Part shown: in pieces, positions 1 to 7,508 of the stretch | Numbering within the stretch: position 1 is the first letter of the stretch | Layout: each line of letters begins with the position of its first letter | Assembly (NCBI GenBank): GCA_002409445.1 | Contig: DHNJ01000104.1 | Span: forward strand, 4,647-17,893 | Source: Armatimonadetes bacterium UBA5419 | GTDB taxonomy: Bacteria; Armatimonadota; UBA10988 | Direction: 5' to 3' | Length of the DNA: 13,247 nucleotides | Program-made: the position numbers and the translations under genes | Notes under the pieces: model-generated | Told to the model about the DNA's origin: nothing | Database searches by the model: none | Seen by the model: the letters and a program-made list of their open reading frames with translations, nothing else

Positions 1-1025
1 ATCCGCCCCTTCTCGGCGGTCAACCGCTCCCGCTTCACCCTGTTGATCTCGCCTCCCTCGCCATCGAAGATCGCCTGCGCCCGTTCCTCGTCCGGACTCA
101 ACGGCGCTGCCGGCGCTGCCTTGGCGGACGGCGGGGCCGGCGCCTCGGCCTGTGCCTTACCTGGCTCGGTCTCGTCCAGCGCGAAGAAGCGGCCATAGCC
201 GGCGACGGTCTTTCCACCCACGCCCCATTCAGTGAGCGCCTCATCGAGCCACCTGAACGCCCAGTCGACCCAGCCTTCCGGCCCGGACACGGCGAACAGG
301 AACGGGACGTGCGGCGCGACTGAAAGGAAGTTGACGGGGATCGGGTCGTCGTAATCATTAGGCCATGCGCCGACGCCCTGCGCGCGGTAGTAGGTCGACT
401 GGTGCGGCGTCAGGACATCGGGCTGCAATAGCTGGGTGAACCGGCGTCCGCCCGCGACCTTTGGCCCGCCCAGCGAGCTGTAGCGGCAGAGGGCATCATG
501 GAAGACCACCGCGCCCTGCAGCATCTGGCCCTTGTACCCGTCAACATCCGGCGAACCGAACATCTCGCGGTAGAGGGCGCCCGCCGGTGCAGCCACGCGG
601 TTGCCGTCCCAGGTCACGCCGCGCCAAGCTGGGTCGGCGCCGTAGACCGTCTCCACGTAGTGCGCGCAGAGACCCTTGAGCGCCGAGCCGGGAATGTACG
701 GGGTGCCCCAAGTCGGGTGCAACGTCAGCCCGATCTCGGTCGGCGCAGCGTTGCCGTGACCAACCAACAAGCGTCCAGCCGAGATCAGCTCGGCTGACCT
801 GCAGTGCGGATCGCGGGTGAAGGACCGTTGAAGGCGCTCGTAGGCCTGGTCATACCCGACCGGTAGGGGGATCTCCGCGACCTTGGCCAAGATGTCGTGC
901 TGCGCCCCTTCGGGCAGCTTGTGGGTTGTTGGGTCAGTATGCACGTACACGTCATAGGCCAGCCCGGCGTGGCAACTCGTTGGCTGCGCGGAGCGCCCTT
1001 TGATCGTGGGTAGACCGTTACGCAT
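1..1025 (-). CDS. cmr6: Type III-B RAMP protein Cmr6, 3' end beyond the window
   Basis: Cmr6 is a Cas7-like RAMP subunit that caps the backbone of the Cmr complex and contacts the 3' part of the crRNA. 341 codons are visible and the frame is still open at the left edge. Family signatures seen are the RAMP motif PGSALKG (residues 112-118), DVLTPHQSTYY (203-213) followed by PIPVNFLSVAP (228-238), and the glycine-rich loop GVGGKTVAGYG (268-278). After the last loop, where Cmr6 proteins normally end, this one continues with an Ala/Pro-rich linker (about 285-311) and then a charged stretch (312-341), so it is longer than the usual roughly 300 aa. The ATG at 1025 overlaps the cmr5 stop by 8 nt (ATGCGTAA) and has AGGGG about 6 nt upstream. 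An in-frame ATG at 1031 is the alternative start. It is the last cmr gene of the operon. Confidence 0.93.
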   Translation of the reverse strand, partial: MRNGLPTIKGRSAQPTSCHAGLAYDVYVHTDPTTHKLPEGAQHDILAKVAEIPLPVGYDQAYERLQRSFTRDPHCRSAELISAGRLLVGHGNAAPTEIGLTLHPTWGTPYIPGSALKGLCAHYVETVYGADPAWRGVTWDGNRVAAPAGALYREMFGSPDVDGYKGQMLQGAVVFHDALCRYSSLGGPKVAGGRRFTQLLQPDVLTPHQSTYYRAQGVGAWPNDYDDPIPVNFLSVAPHVPFLFAVSGPEGWVDWAFRWLDEALTEWGVGGKTVAGYGRFFALDETEPGKAQAEAPAPPSAKAAPAAPLSPDEERAQAIFDGEGGEINRVKRERLTAEKGR

Positions 1026-1629
1026 CGCCATCCCCTGCCTGGCTATCGTCCCGCTCCATAGCGTCGGCCGGGTCCTTGATCAGCACTTGCGCCGCCCGCT
1101 CAAGCCAGGTGACCACAGCCAGCGCTTCGCGGCTGGCGAGCATATAACCGTCAAGATCCAGCCCGCGCACTGCATCGCCGAAGGCATCACCATTCTTGTG
1201 CCCGCTCAGTCCGGGCAGCCCGGCACCGATCAGGTGCTCGAGCAAGCATTCAGCCGCCTCACTTTGGTTCTGGTTCTTGGTGCGCGCCGAACGCTGCACG
1301 AAACCCACCGCCACGCTCAGCCCACTGCGCAGGATATTCGCGCCGAGGCTGTAGAGTTGGGTGCGGTACTCCCTGGCCCAGTTCTCTTTGACAACGGCGC
1401 CCACCCGCTGGTAGGCGAACCGCGCGCGCTCCTGGTCGCGTGTGCGAACCGTCGGCGCCGGACCCGCGGCGGCCGCCACGACCGTCCGCGCGCCGGTCAC
1501 TGCCGGTGCCGAGCCACCATGCGTGGGCGTAGGTGCGACCGGTCGCGGGGCCTCTTCCCTCGGGCTCTGCCCGGCGTAGAGATGCCCTTGGCTAGGGTCG
1601 CGGCGCTGACGCTTTGGCTTCCTCGACAT
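1018..1629 (-). CDS. cmr5: Type III-B small subunit Cmr5 with N-terminal extension
   Basis: Cmr5 is the small, mostly helical Cas11-type subunit that forms the minor filament of the Cmr effector and helps hold target RNA. The protein is 203 aa. The Cmr5 core starts at about residue 62 with RTRDQERARFAYQRV and continues with a Tyr-rich helix and SGLSVAVGFVQRSA, ending in a Leu-rich helix. The first roughly 61 residues are not part of the usual 120-150 aa family. They begin with a basic patch (MSRKPKRQRR) followed by an Ala/Pro/Thr/Gly-rich, probably disordered segment. The start chosen is the ATG at 1629, which overlaps the cmr4 stop as TGATG. A longer frame exists upstream but would run into cmr4. 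The 3' end overlaps cmr6 by 8 nt. Confidence 0.9.
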   Translation of the reverse strand: MSRKPKRQRRDPSQGHLYAGQSPREEAPRPVAPTPTHGGSAPAVTGARTVVAAAAGPAPTVRTRDQERARFAYQRVGAVVKENWAREYRTQLYSLGANILRSGLSVAVGFVQRSARTKNQNQSEAAECLLEHLIGAGLPGLSGHKNGDAFGDAVRGLDLDGYMLASREALAVVTWLERAAQVLIKDPADAMERDDSQAGDGDA

Positions 1630-2471
1630 CAGGCTCTCCCTTCGACTGCCGGCCACAGAGCGCAACGCCCACGGCCGACCGTGGCCTTGCCGCCAACCTG
1701 AAGGGTCTGGCCGACCTGGAACACACGGTCAAGCGCCAACTCAGGGGTCAGCGTCGTCTCCTGCTTGCGCACGGTGTCCGCCGCCATCAGGCCCCATAGC
1801 AGCGTCTCGGCCGGCAAGCTCTCCTCGATCCACAGCGCACCGCGTGCCACGGTCCGCGTGTCGTTGCTGATCCGCACGCGCGTATCCAGCTGCGTGCAAG
1901 TCTCCAGCAAGAAGGTCATCGTCTCGTCATCGACGACCGCCAGCCGGTTCTGCACCCAGTCGCCGTACCCCAGCCAGCCGTCGATCTTGGCGCCCAGGTC
2001 CTTGACCTCGGTGGTCGCCGTGGCCGGCAGGTCGAGGTCCTCCAGGAATAGCTGCTTCTCCTCGTATAGGATCCGACGTCGATCGCTGACCACCGCACGC
2101 TTCTGGTCCGGGAACGCCGGCACCTTCAGCTCGGGCAAGTCGTGCCTGGCCAGCTGCAGGAGCAGCGGCGAGGTAGCCCAGACGAACGTGCCCTTGAAGC
2201 TCCGGACCGGCAGTGCGAGCAGCAGCGCATCGCCGACGATGATGCTCCCCGCATGCGCGTCGGCATTGGTCGTCTCGGGTCCGAACAGCGCATACTGCTC
2301 ATCGCCTGGCTCAAACGCGCTGCGCAGCACCCCCTTGAGCGCCGAGCCCGGCACGTAGGGGATGTTGGTCGCCCGCTGCCGCGCGATGGGCAGGTCAATG
2401 ATGTCCGCCGACTGCCCCGTGCCCACGTGCAGCGGCGACAGCGCATGCAACAGAAATGGTCTCGTCTCCAT
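1629..2471 (-). CDS. cmr4: Type III-B backbone and target RNA nuclease Cmr4
   Basis: Cmr4 (Cas7 family) forms the repeated backbone of the Cmr complex and cuts the bound target RNA at 6-nt intervals. The 280-aa protein opens with a classic Cmr4 N-terminus: LSPLHVGTGQ (11-20), then IIDLPIAR with Asp26. This matches in position and context the catalytic Asp26 of Pyrococcus furiosus Cmr4. The RAMP motif PGSALKG lies at 41-47 and the C-terminal glycine-rich loop GGKATVGRGR is near the end. Length is close to the family norm (about 290). The ATG at 2471 overlaps the cmr3 stop as TGATG. Upstream in-frame Met codons would extend about 31 residues into cmr3 with no family resemblance. Target RNA cleavage is therefore predicted to be intact. 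Confidence 0.95.
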   Translation of the reverse strand: METRPFLLHALSPLHVGTGQSADIIDLPIARQRATNIPYVPGSALKGVLRSAFEPGDEQYALFGPETTNADAHAGSIIVGDALLLALPVRSFKGTFVWATSPLLLQLARHDLPELKVPAFPDQKRAVVSDRRRILYEEKQLFLEDLDLPATATTEVKDLGAKIDGWLGYGDWVQNRLAVVDDETMTFLLETCTQLDTRVRISNDTRTVARGALWIEESLPAETLLWGLMAADTVRKQETTLTPELALDRVFQVGQTLQVGGKATVGRGRCALWPAVEGRA

Positions 2472-3691
2472 CAGTCGTTCCCTACACCCTCTGCTGGGTT
2501 CCACACACCCGGCACCACACGCCCGTAACCTTCGTCTTGGCTCCCGCCCCAGGCCGCCAGCCACAAGCCGCGCGCCTGCTCCGCCGTCAACGCCTCCGCC
2601 AACTCTAGGAAGTAGACCGACCCGGCCGGCACCAACCGGCGCGTAGCCTTCGGCGCGCCTCCGGCGCCAGGCTTGCCGGCGGCCATGTCCCAGCCCGAGA
2701 TGCCCAGCGCCCGCCCGACGAACGCGGCGCGCAGCGTCACGTCCCGCAGGCCCGGCAGACCAAGGTCGCCCCGGTACTCCGCACCCGCCGCGCCCAGCCC
2801 ATCGGGCAGCCAGCCTTGGTCAAACTCGGCGGGTGTGACCACGAACACGCGCAGATGGCGCTTGTCGACCAGTGCGTCCACCAGGCCCGCGGGCGGGTCC
2901 ACCCAGTCCGCACCCGGCGGTTCCAGCCGCGCCAGCCGGCGCTTGCCACCGAGCGTCGCCACGGCACCGTTGTAGACCGCATCGTCGGGCGCCTCGAAAC
3001 GCGCCGCGAGGACGAACTCGTGCTGCCAACCATCTCCCCACCCCACGGTTTCGCGCACCGGGTGGCTGAACAGCTGGCCGTCGGCGGCCGTCAGCGTCGC
3101 CGGGTTGATCGTGACGTGGACATCGATCCGCTCGACGGGTTCGTACGGCTCCACCCCGGCCCCGGCCCGCTCTGGTTTGGCCACCTGCGCGTCGCGTAAC
3201 CAGGCGGAAAACTCGTCTTCCGTCCACCACGCGCGGAGTCGCTCGGGCTTGTTCGGATCGGTGACCCGCGGCCACCACAGCGCCTCGCGCGCCGCGCTGT
3301 CCGCACGACCGTCATCACAGCCCATCGTCGCGATGGTCGGCCGCACCGGTCGCAGGGGCGTGACCGTGTCCACATTCTCCTGGTACAGCGCATCGAGCGG
3401 CCGCGGCCAGAGCCGGTCGGCGGCGGACGGCGTCGAGCCCAACCCGGCCCGCAACGGGAGCGCGAACTCAAGCTGCACCTGCGGCGCCAGCGCCAGCCAG
3501 TCCTCTGGCCGGAGCGCTCGCCCGCCGACCTTCTCCTGCTGCCGCCCGTAGACGCCGCGCAGCGCACCGAGGACCGTGCTGGGCGGCGGCCATAGATGTC
3601 CGTAGGCCCGGCCCGCGCCCGCCGTGTACCAGCCACGGCCATCCTTCACGAACCAGCCGTCGCGCGCGCGCATGACAACGTCGTTACGCAT
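2471..3691 (-). CDS. cmr3: Type III-B RAMP protein Cmr3
   Basis: Cmr3 is the Cas5-like subunit that binds the 5' repeat handle of the crRNA and pairs with Cas10 at the foot of the complex. The 406-aa protein shows the Cmr3 hallmark WPPPSTVLGALRGVYG at about 34-49 and ends with the glycine-rich GSQDEGYGRVVPGVW. The start at 3691 is preferred over an in-frame ATG at 3709, because GAGGAGG (3701-3707) sits 9 nt upstream of 3691 and the 3709 codon would lie upstream of that Shine-Dalgarno. The ATG overlaps the cmr2 stop by 8 nt (ATGCGTAA), the same arrangement as at cmr5/cmr6. The stop overlaps the cmr4 start by 1 nt. Confidence 0.93.
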   Translation of the reverse strand: MRNDVVMRARDGWFVKDGRGWYTAGAGRAYGHLWPPPSTVLGALRGVYGRQQEKVGGRALRPEDWLALAPQVQLEFALPLRAGLGSTPSAADRLWPRPLDALYQENVDTVTPLRPVRPTIATMGCDDGRADSAAREALWWPRVTDPNKPERLRAWWTEDEFSAWLRDAQVAKPERAGAGVEPYEPVERIDVHVTINPATLTAADGQLFSHPVRETVGWGDGWQHEFVLAARFEAPDDAVYNGAVATLGGKRRLARLEPPGADWVDPPAGLVDALVDKRHLRVFVVTPAEFDQGWLPDGLGAAGAEYRGDLGLPGLRDVTLRAAFVGRALGISGWDMAAGKPGAGGAPKATRRLVPAGSVYFLELAEALTAEQARGLWLAAWGGSQDEGYGRVVPGVWNPAEGVGND

Positions 3692-5543
3692 CGCCCCGCC
3701 CCTCCTCATTCCGCTCGCTCAACGGCTGCGCCTCCGCCAGGACCATCGCCACGCGCTGCAGGTCGATCCAGTCCGCCACCGCTTGGTAGACAGCCCGGTA
3801 GGTCTCGCCGTTCAGCTTGAGCTCCACGTCGTCCGGCTGCACCTTCGCGCGCCCGGGCTCATCTTCGAGCCCCACCCCGGCGCGGCTGATGATGCGCTCC
3901 GCCTCGCCCTTCAGGACCTTGCGCCAGGCGTCGTGCTCGGCCGCCGCCAGCTTCGTTGGCTCCGGCATGCGCCGGAGTGCGTCGCGCACCTCGCTGACCT
4001 TGCCCCGCGGCACCGTCGGTCCGAGGTCGTCGCGGGCCTGAGCCAGTGTGTCGGCCGGGGTCGAGGCCCACGGTGCGAACCAGACGTCCGCACCGCCGCT
4101 GCGCTTCTGCACGTGGATCGCCAGCGCGTCGCGGCCCTGCTGCCCGTGGCGGCCGCGCTTGGCCAGACGTTCGGCGTCCCGGCCCAGCTCCAGCAGGTCG
4201 CCCATCCCCGTCAAGGCATGGCCGATACCCAGACCGACCGAGAGCGTCGGCACGTGGCCGGCCGGCGCGTCCTTGGCCATGCACTCGTTGAACTCCGCGC
4301 GCAGCCGATTGGCCGCGGCGACCGCGGTATGCACCGGCAGGAAGGCGAGCACGTCATCGCCGCCGACGAACACCAGAGCGCCGAGATGCTCCTCCTCGAT
4401 CACGCGCCGCGCGACCGGCGCGAAGGCGGCCAGCGCCCGGCTGAAGGCTTGGTGCTGCTCCGGAGTCTTGAGCTGGTTCAGCGCGTTGCCCATCTGGTCG
4501 CCATCGGCCACCAGGCAGCACACGTAAGCCGGGGGCGGACCGACGACGCGCCGACCGTTGGCGCCCTTGGCGCGCACCAGGCGTTGCACCGCCGCCTTGA
4601 CGTCCTCGGGTACCTCGAAACCGCTCTCTTTGCGGATGGCCCGCCAACGGTCCTCAAACAGCACATCGGCGTCGAACGGGAACTGGACCGCAACCGGTGT
4701 CTTGGGCCGGCGGATGGCCAGCAGCTCGTTGTAGGGCCGGCACGCCGTCTCTAGCTTAGCGAGGCACTCCGCGCTCGTCTGGTGCCGCGCCGCCGCCGCC
4801 AGCCACGCGCCAACCGCGACATTACGCAAGGGCACGAACTGGTCCGGCTCGCCCCCGCACCGCTTGAGCACCCCGATCGCGTCGAGCTGCTCGTTGGTGC
4901 CGAGGCGGTACTTGCGCACTGCCACCGGCGCGCGGTCCGCGGGCGGCCGCAGCACGCTGGTGCGTTCGCCGTCCAGGCTGGACTTTGGTACCTTGGGGCG
5001 GGCGTCACGCCAAGGCTGGAACTCGCGGAGGTTCTTGCGGCCGGCGATCGCCTGATCTAGCTCGACTCGGGCTGCGGGGTACCCGCCGACCGAGTCGATC
5101 TCCACCCACGCCGCGACGAACTCGAGCACGGTGCGCAGCTGCTCCGCCCAGTCGTCGTCCACCGCCTCGCTGTCCTCAACCAGACCTTTCGCCTTCACGC
5201 GCGCCGTCGCCGCCAACTGCTCCAGCCGCGCTTGCGCTGCCGCCCGCGCTGCCGCGGCCAAGGCCGCCGGGTCGTCGGTTGTCACACGACAGAGAATCTT
5301 GTTGGCCACGTTGAAGGCGTGATTCCCCTGTTCGTCGACCGGTCCATCCCAGGGATCGAGGTCGGCCGCGTCGCGCGGCGCGGGGAAGATCAGCAGCGCC
5401 CCGGCATCCGCCAGGCTCTTCGCCGCCGCCTTCGACAACTCCGACAGCAGGTGGCTGCCGAACCACAAGTCCCGCGTCCGCCGCGCCGCCGCGATGAAAT
5501 CCTGCACCGGGCCGAGGGCGAGTTGGATCAGATAGTCACTCAT
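3684..5543 (-). CDS. cmr2: Cas10/Cmr2 large subunit, HD-less, intact GGDD cyclase
   Basis: Cas10 is the large signalling subunit of type III complexes. On target RNA binding its Palm domains convert ATP into cyclic oligoadenylate. The 619-aa protein begins immediately with GPVQDFIAAARRTRDLWFGS (11-30), the segment that opens the Palm-containing part of Cmr2. The DGD-QMG motif is at about 347-352 and GGDD at 394-397 (bases 4353-4364), flanked by VFV and VLAFLP as usual. There is no N-terminal HD nuclease domain; length matches a Cmr2 without it (full-length P. furiosus Cmr2 is about 870 aa). The cmr1 stop lies only 2 nt upstream, so no HD fragment is hidden in front. Zinc-ribbon CxxC pairs are not obvious: C229, C260 and C268 are single. 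Predicted: cOA synthesis yes, Cas10 ssDNA cleavage no. The stop overlaps cmr3 by 8 nt. Confidence 0.95.
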   Translation of the reverse strand: MSDYLIQLALGPVQDFIAAARRTRDLWFGSHLLSELSKAAAKSLADAGALLIFPAPRDAADLDPWDGPVDEQGNHAFNVANKILCRVTTDDPAALAAAARAAAQARLEQLAATARVKAKGLVEDSEAVDDDWAEQLRTVLEFVAAWVEIDSVGGYPAARVELDQAIAGRKNLREFQPWRDARPKVPKSSLDGERTSVLRPPADRAPVAVRKYRLGTNEQLDAIGVLKRCGGEPDQFVPLRNVAVGAWLAAAARHQTSAECLAKLETACRPYNELLAIRRPKTPVAVQFPFDADVLFEDRWRAIRKESGFEVPEDVKAAVQRLVRAKGANGRRVVGPPPAYVCCLVADGDQMGNALNQLKTPEQHQAFSRALAAFAPVARRVIEEEHLGALVFVGGDDVLAFLPVHTAVAAANRLRAEFNECMAKDAPAGHVPTLSVGLGIGHALTGMGDLLELGRDAERLAKRGRHGQQGRDALAIHVQKRSGGADVWFAPWASTPADTLAQARDDLGPTVPRGKVSEVRDALRRMPEPTKLAAAEHDAWRKVLKGEAERIISRAGVGLEDEPGRAKVQPDDVELKLNGETYRAVYQAVADWIDLQRVAMVLAEAQPLSERNEEGRGDA

Positions 5544-5545
5544 GG

Positions 5546-6991
5546 TCAGGCCCCCGGAATCGCGACGATCGCCTTGCGCTTGGTGGTCAGCCAGTCACGG
5601 AATGCGTCGCGCAAGTTGTGACCGGTGGGTGTCCCCCGGCGGGCCAGCGGAGCGAATCGTGCGGTGTCGCCCGCCGCGACCAATTGATCGAATGGCGCGT
5701 TGGGTGACGCGGAGCCCATTCCGCCCATCTCTGGCCGGACCGTGCCATTAGGGTACGCTCGGTACAGCCACAGCGCACACGGCAACGCTTGGCCGTTGGC
5801 CAGCGGCAATGCCTTGACGATCAGCGGACTGGCTAGCCGGTCCATCATCTGCGGATCGCGACCCGCGGTCTGCCACTTCAACGCGTAGGGTTGTGGCTCC
5901 GTGTACGCCCGCTTCCTTCTGAACCGGTCCGTCGTCTGCCACTGGCCGATGATCGGCAGGCCGAACCCAGCCCGAGGCCACACCGGCGCCGCATTGTGGG
6001 CGGGCTTGTGAGCGGAAGTCCTCTCCATTCCAGCCAGATGGCGTAGCTTGTCAGCTTCTGGCCAGCGGCTAACATGCGGACGCGGGTCACCAATCCCGGT
6101 ATCAGGCTCTCGAGCGTCGTACGCAGTCGTACCATCGCCTTGCCGGAACTCCCTCAGCCAGCCGAGGGCACATATCCAAGCGGCGTGATTGTCCACGGGG
6201 TCGGCAGCGACCAGCAACTCCGCGCCGATGAGCTGTGGCAGGTCAGTCCTCGCCGGCGCAGGCGACGGCAGCGTGAACACGTCGCGACCAAACAACCGCG
6301 CCAGCTCCGCGCGCAGGTCCTCGCCCGGCTGCGGCAGCCACTTTGCAGCCTCTGCGCTGGTCACGCGCAGACTTCCAAGGCCGCGCCGCGTCCGCCCACC
6401 ATACCCACCAAAGAGGATCCAGGCGTGCACCGCCGCCCGCACCTGCGACTCGATGACGACTGCGCCATCGTCATCCGCGACCGCTGGCACGCACACCTTC
6501 AGCTCGAATCGCTGCCCCGGAGTGCGACGAGGTGCGGGCGTCTGCCCATCTGCACCGCGCGCCGGCCACAGGGCGTACGCACCAGGCGTCGCATCGGTGC
6601 CATAGGCTTGAATCTGGCTTTCATCGACCGCCGCCGCTCTTTGCTTGTCGACCGAGACCGTCACCTCCACCAACGACCGCCCCCCGCTTTCGTCGTCGCC
6701 GTCCGTGGTCCCGCCCCACAGCCGCTTCTCAGCCGCGTATAACGCCCTCGGCGAATCATAGTTCTGACCGTATAGCGCCCGCCACCAGAAGCGCAAGTGA
6801 CCGCGGATCGTCGGTACGCGGATGATGTCGACCTCGTCGACGTCGCGCGTCTTGGTCCCTCCCCCGAGAATCGGCGTGACGACCTCTAACTCAACGGTGA
6901 TCTCTTCGACCCCCACCCGCTGCCCATCCACCAACGCCGTCCTTCGCCTCTCCGGCATCTGGTCGGGCAAGTCAATGCTCGGCTTGCGCAT
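5546..6991 (-). CDS. cmr1: Type III-B RAMP protein Cmr1
   Basis: Cmr1 is a double-RAMP subunit at the head of the Cmr complex, near the 3' end of the crRNA, and takes part in target RNA capture. The 481-aa protein carries the family signature in order: VTPILGGG (38-45), an Asp-rich link, then VPTIRGHLRFWWRALYG (59-75). Later come the glycine-rich GGYGGRTRRGLGSL and WPRAGFGLPIIGQW, followed by RLASPLIVKALPL, all typical of Cmr1. The ATG at 6991 is preceded by a purine-rich GGAGAGGGTGGAAC. A small hairpin lies just upstream of that ribosome binding site. The stop is 2 nt before the cmr2 ATG (TGACCATG). It is the first cmr gene, after a 100-nt gap from the 125-aa ORF. Confidence 0.95.
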   Translation of the reverse strand: MRKPSIDLPDQMPERRRTALVDGQRVGVEEITVELEVVTPILGGGTKTRDVDEVDIIRVPTIRGHLRFWWRALYGQNYDSPRALYAAEKRLWGGTTDGDDESGGRSLVEVTVSVDKQRAAAVDESQIQAYGTDATPGAYALWPARGADGQTPAPRRTPGQRFELKVCVPAVADDDGAVVIESQVRAAVHAWILFGGYGGRTRRGLGSLRVTSAEAAKWLPQPGEDLRAELARLFGRDVFTLPSPAPARTDLPQLIGAELLVAADPVDNHAAWICALGWLREFRQGDGTTAYDAREPDTGIGDPRPHVSRWPEADKLRHLAGMERTSAHKPAHNAAPVWPRAGFGLPIIGQWQTTDRFRRKRAYTEPQPYALKWQTAGRDPQMMDRLASPLIVKALPLANGQALPCALWLYRAYPNGTVRPEMGGMGSASPNAPFDQLVAAGDTARFAPLARRGTPTGHNLRDAFRDWLTTKRKAIVAIPGA

Positions 6992-7005
6992 GTTCCACCC
7001 TCTCC

Positions 7006-7019
7006 GCGGGCAAGCCCGC
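7006..7019. repeat. Small GC-rich hairpin in front of the cmr1 ribosome binding site
   Basis: GCGGGC AA GCCCGC is a perfect 6-bp inverted repeat with a 2-nt centre. In the cmr mRNA it would lie directly 5' of the GGAGAGGG ribosome binding region of cmr1. Read on the minus strand, the core AGCGGGCTTGCCCGC resembles the palindromic core of bacterial REP elements known from Pseudomonas, but only one copy is seen here and no REP-associated transposase is present. It lacks a T-tract, so it is not a convincing terminator. It may tune translation of cmr1. Confidence 0.45.
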
Positions 7020-7052
7020 TACCCCTGGCCTACGCCCCTCTGGCCAAAACGA

Positions 7053-7081
7053 ACGTTATCAGGTCGTCGGCCGTGCTGCAA
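7053..7081 (-). promoter_or_regulatory. Possible sigma70-type promoter for cmr1-cmr6
   Basis: On the minus strand TTGCAG (7076-7081) is followed after 17 nt by TAACGT (7053-7058), an acceptable -35/-10 pair. The expected start near 7046 would give a leader of about 55 nt that includes the hairpin and the cmr1 ribosome binding site. The 100-nt gap between the 125-aa ORF and cmr1 leaves room for such a promoter, so cmr1-6 could be expressed apart from cas6. This rests on base pattern only. Confidence 0.35.
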
Positions 7082-7091
7082 GCACCTAGTG

Positions 7092-7469
7092 TTAGACCGC
7101 TGCAAACTCCGACTCGAGTCGGACGCGCAGCCGCCGCTCCGCTGCTGTGTCGCTCGGGAGCAGACTCGCTTGGACGCTGTAGCCGCCGACCTCCGCGCGC
7201 GGGTTGAAGCGCAGGCGCGGCAGGGCGCGGATGGTCATTGGCAGCAACTCGAACAGGTCGACGTTGACGTCGCTCATGCTGAAGGGGATGACGTAGCGGC
7301 CCGGTGGGATGGCGCTGGCCTCGAAGCGTGCCGCGTCGAACGGATGGTTGGTGAAGTCGTAGATCAGCGACCCGCCGATCTCCAACGGCTGCGCCCGGCT
7401 CAGCATGAACTCCACCAAGTCCTCCGCCGTGGTCTCCGCGTCGACGATCAAGGTCTTGCGCTCGGTCAT
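7092..7469 (-). CDS. Unrecognised 125-aa protein between cas6 and cmr1
   Basis: I do not recognise this protein. It is 125 aa, cytosolic in character (no signal peptide or membrane segment), Cys-free with a single His, and has alternating hydrophobic stretches suggesting a compact mixed alpha/beta fold. It opens with MTERKTLIVDAETTAEDLVE and has a proline/glycine turn IPPGRYVIPFSMSDVNVD in the middle. The coding call is supported by GGAGG (7479-7483) 9 nt before the ATG, by codon choice like its neighbours, and by position: same strand as cas6 (39 nt after its stop) and cmr1 (100 nt before its start). It does not look like Csx3, Csm6/Csx1, a RAMP or a ring nuclease by eye. Its place inside the locus suggests a role linked to the type III system, but this is inference from context only. 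Confidence 0.75.
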   Translation of the reverse strand: MTERKTLIVDAETTAEDLVEFMLSRAQPLEIGGSLIYDFTNHPFDAARFEASAIPPGRYVIPFSMSDVNVDLFELLPMTIRALPRLRFNPRAEVGGYSVQASLLPSDTAAERRLRVRLESEFAAV

Positions 7470-7508
7470 CCAGGCTGCCCTCCCCGACCCCTTACTCCAC
7501 GATAACGT

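Noticed and set aside
3624..4754. A 376-codon plus-strand frame opposite cmr2/cmr3
   Set aside because: It is antisense to conserved Cas genes and has no recognisable domain or ribosome binding site of its own.
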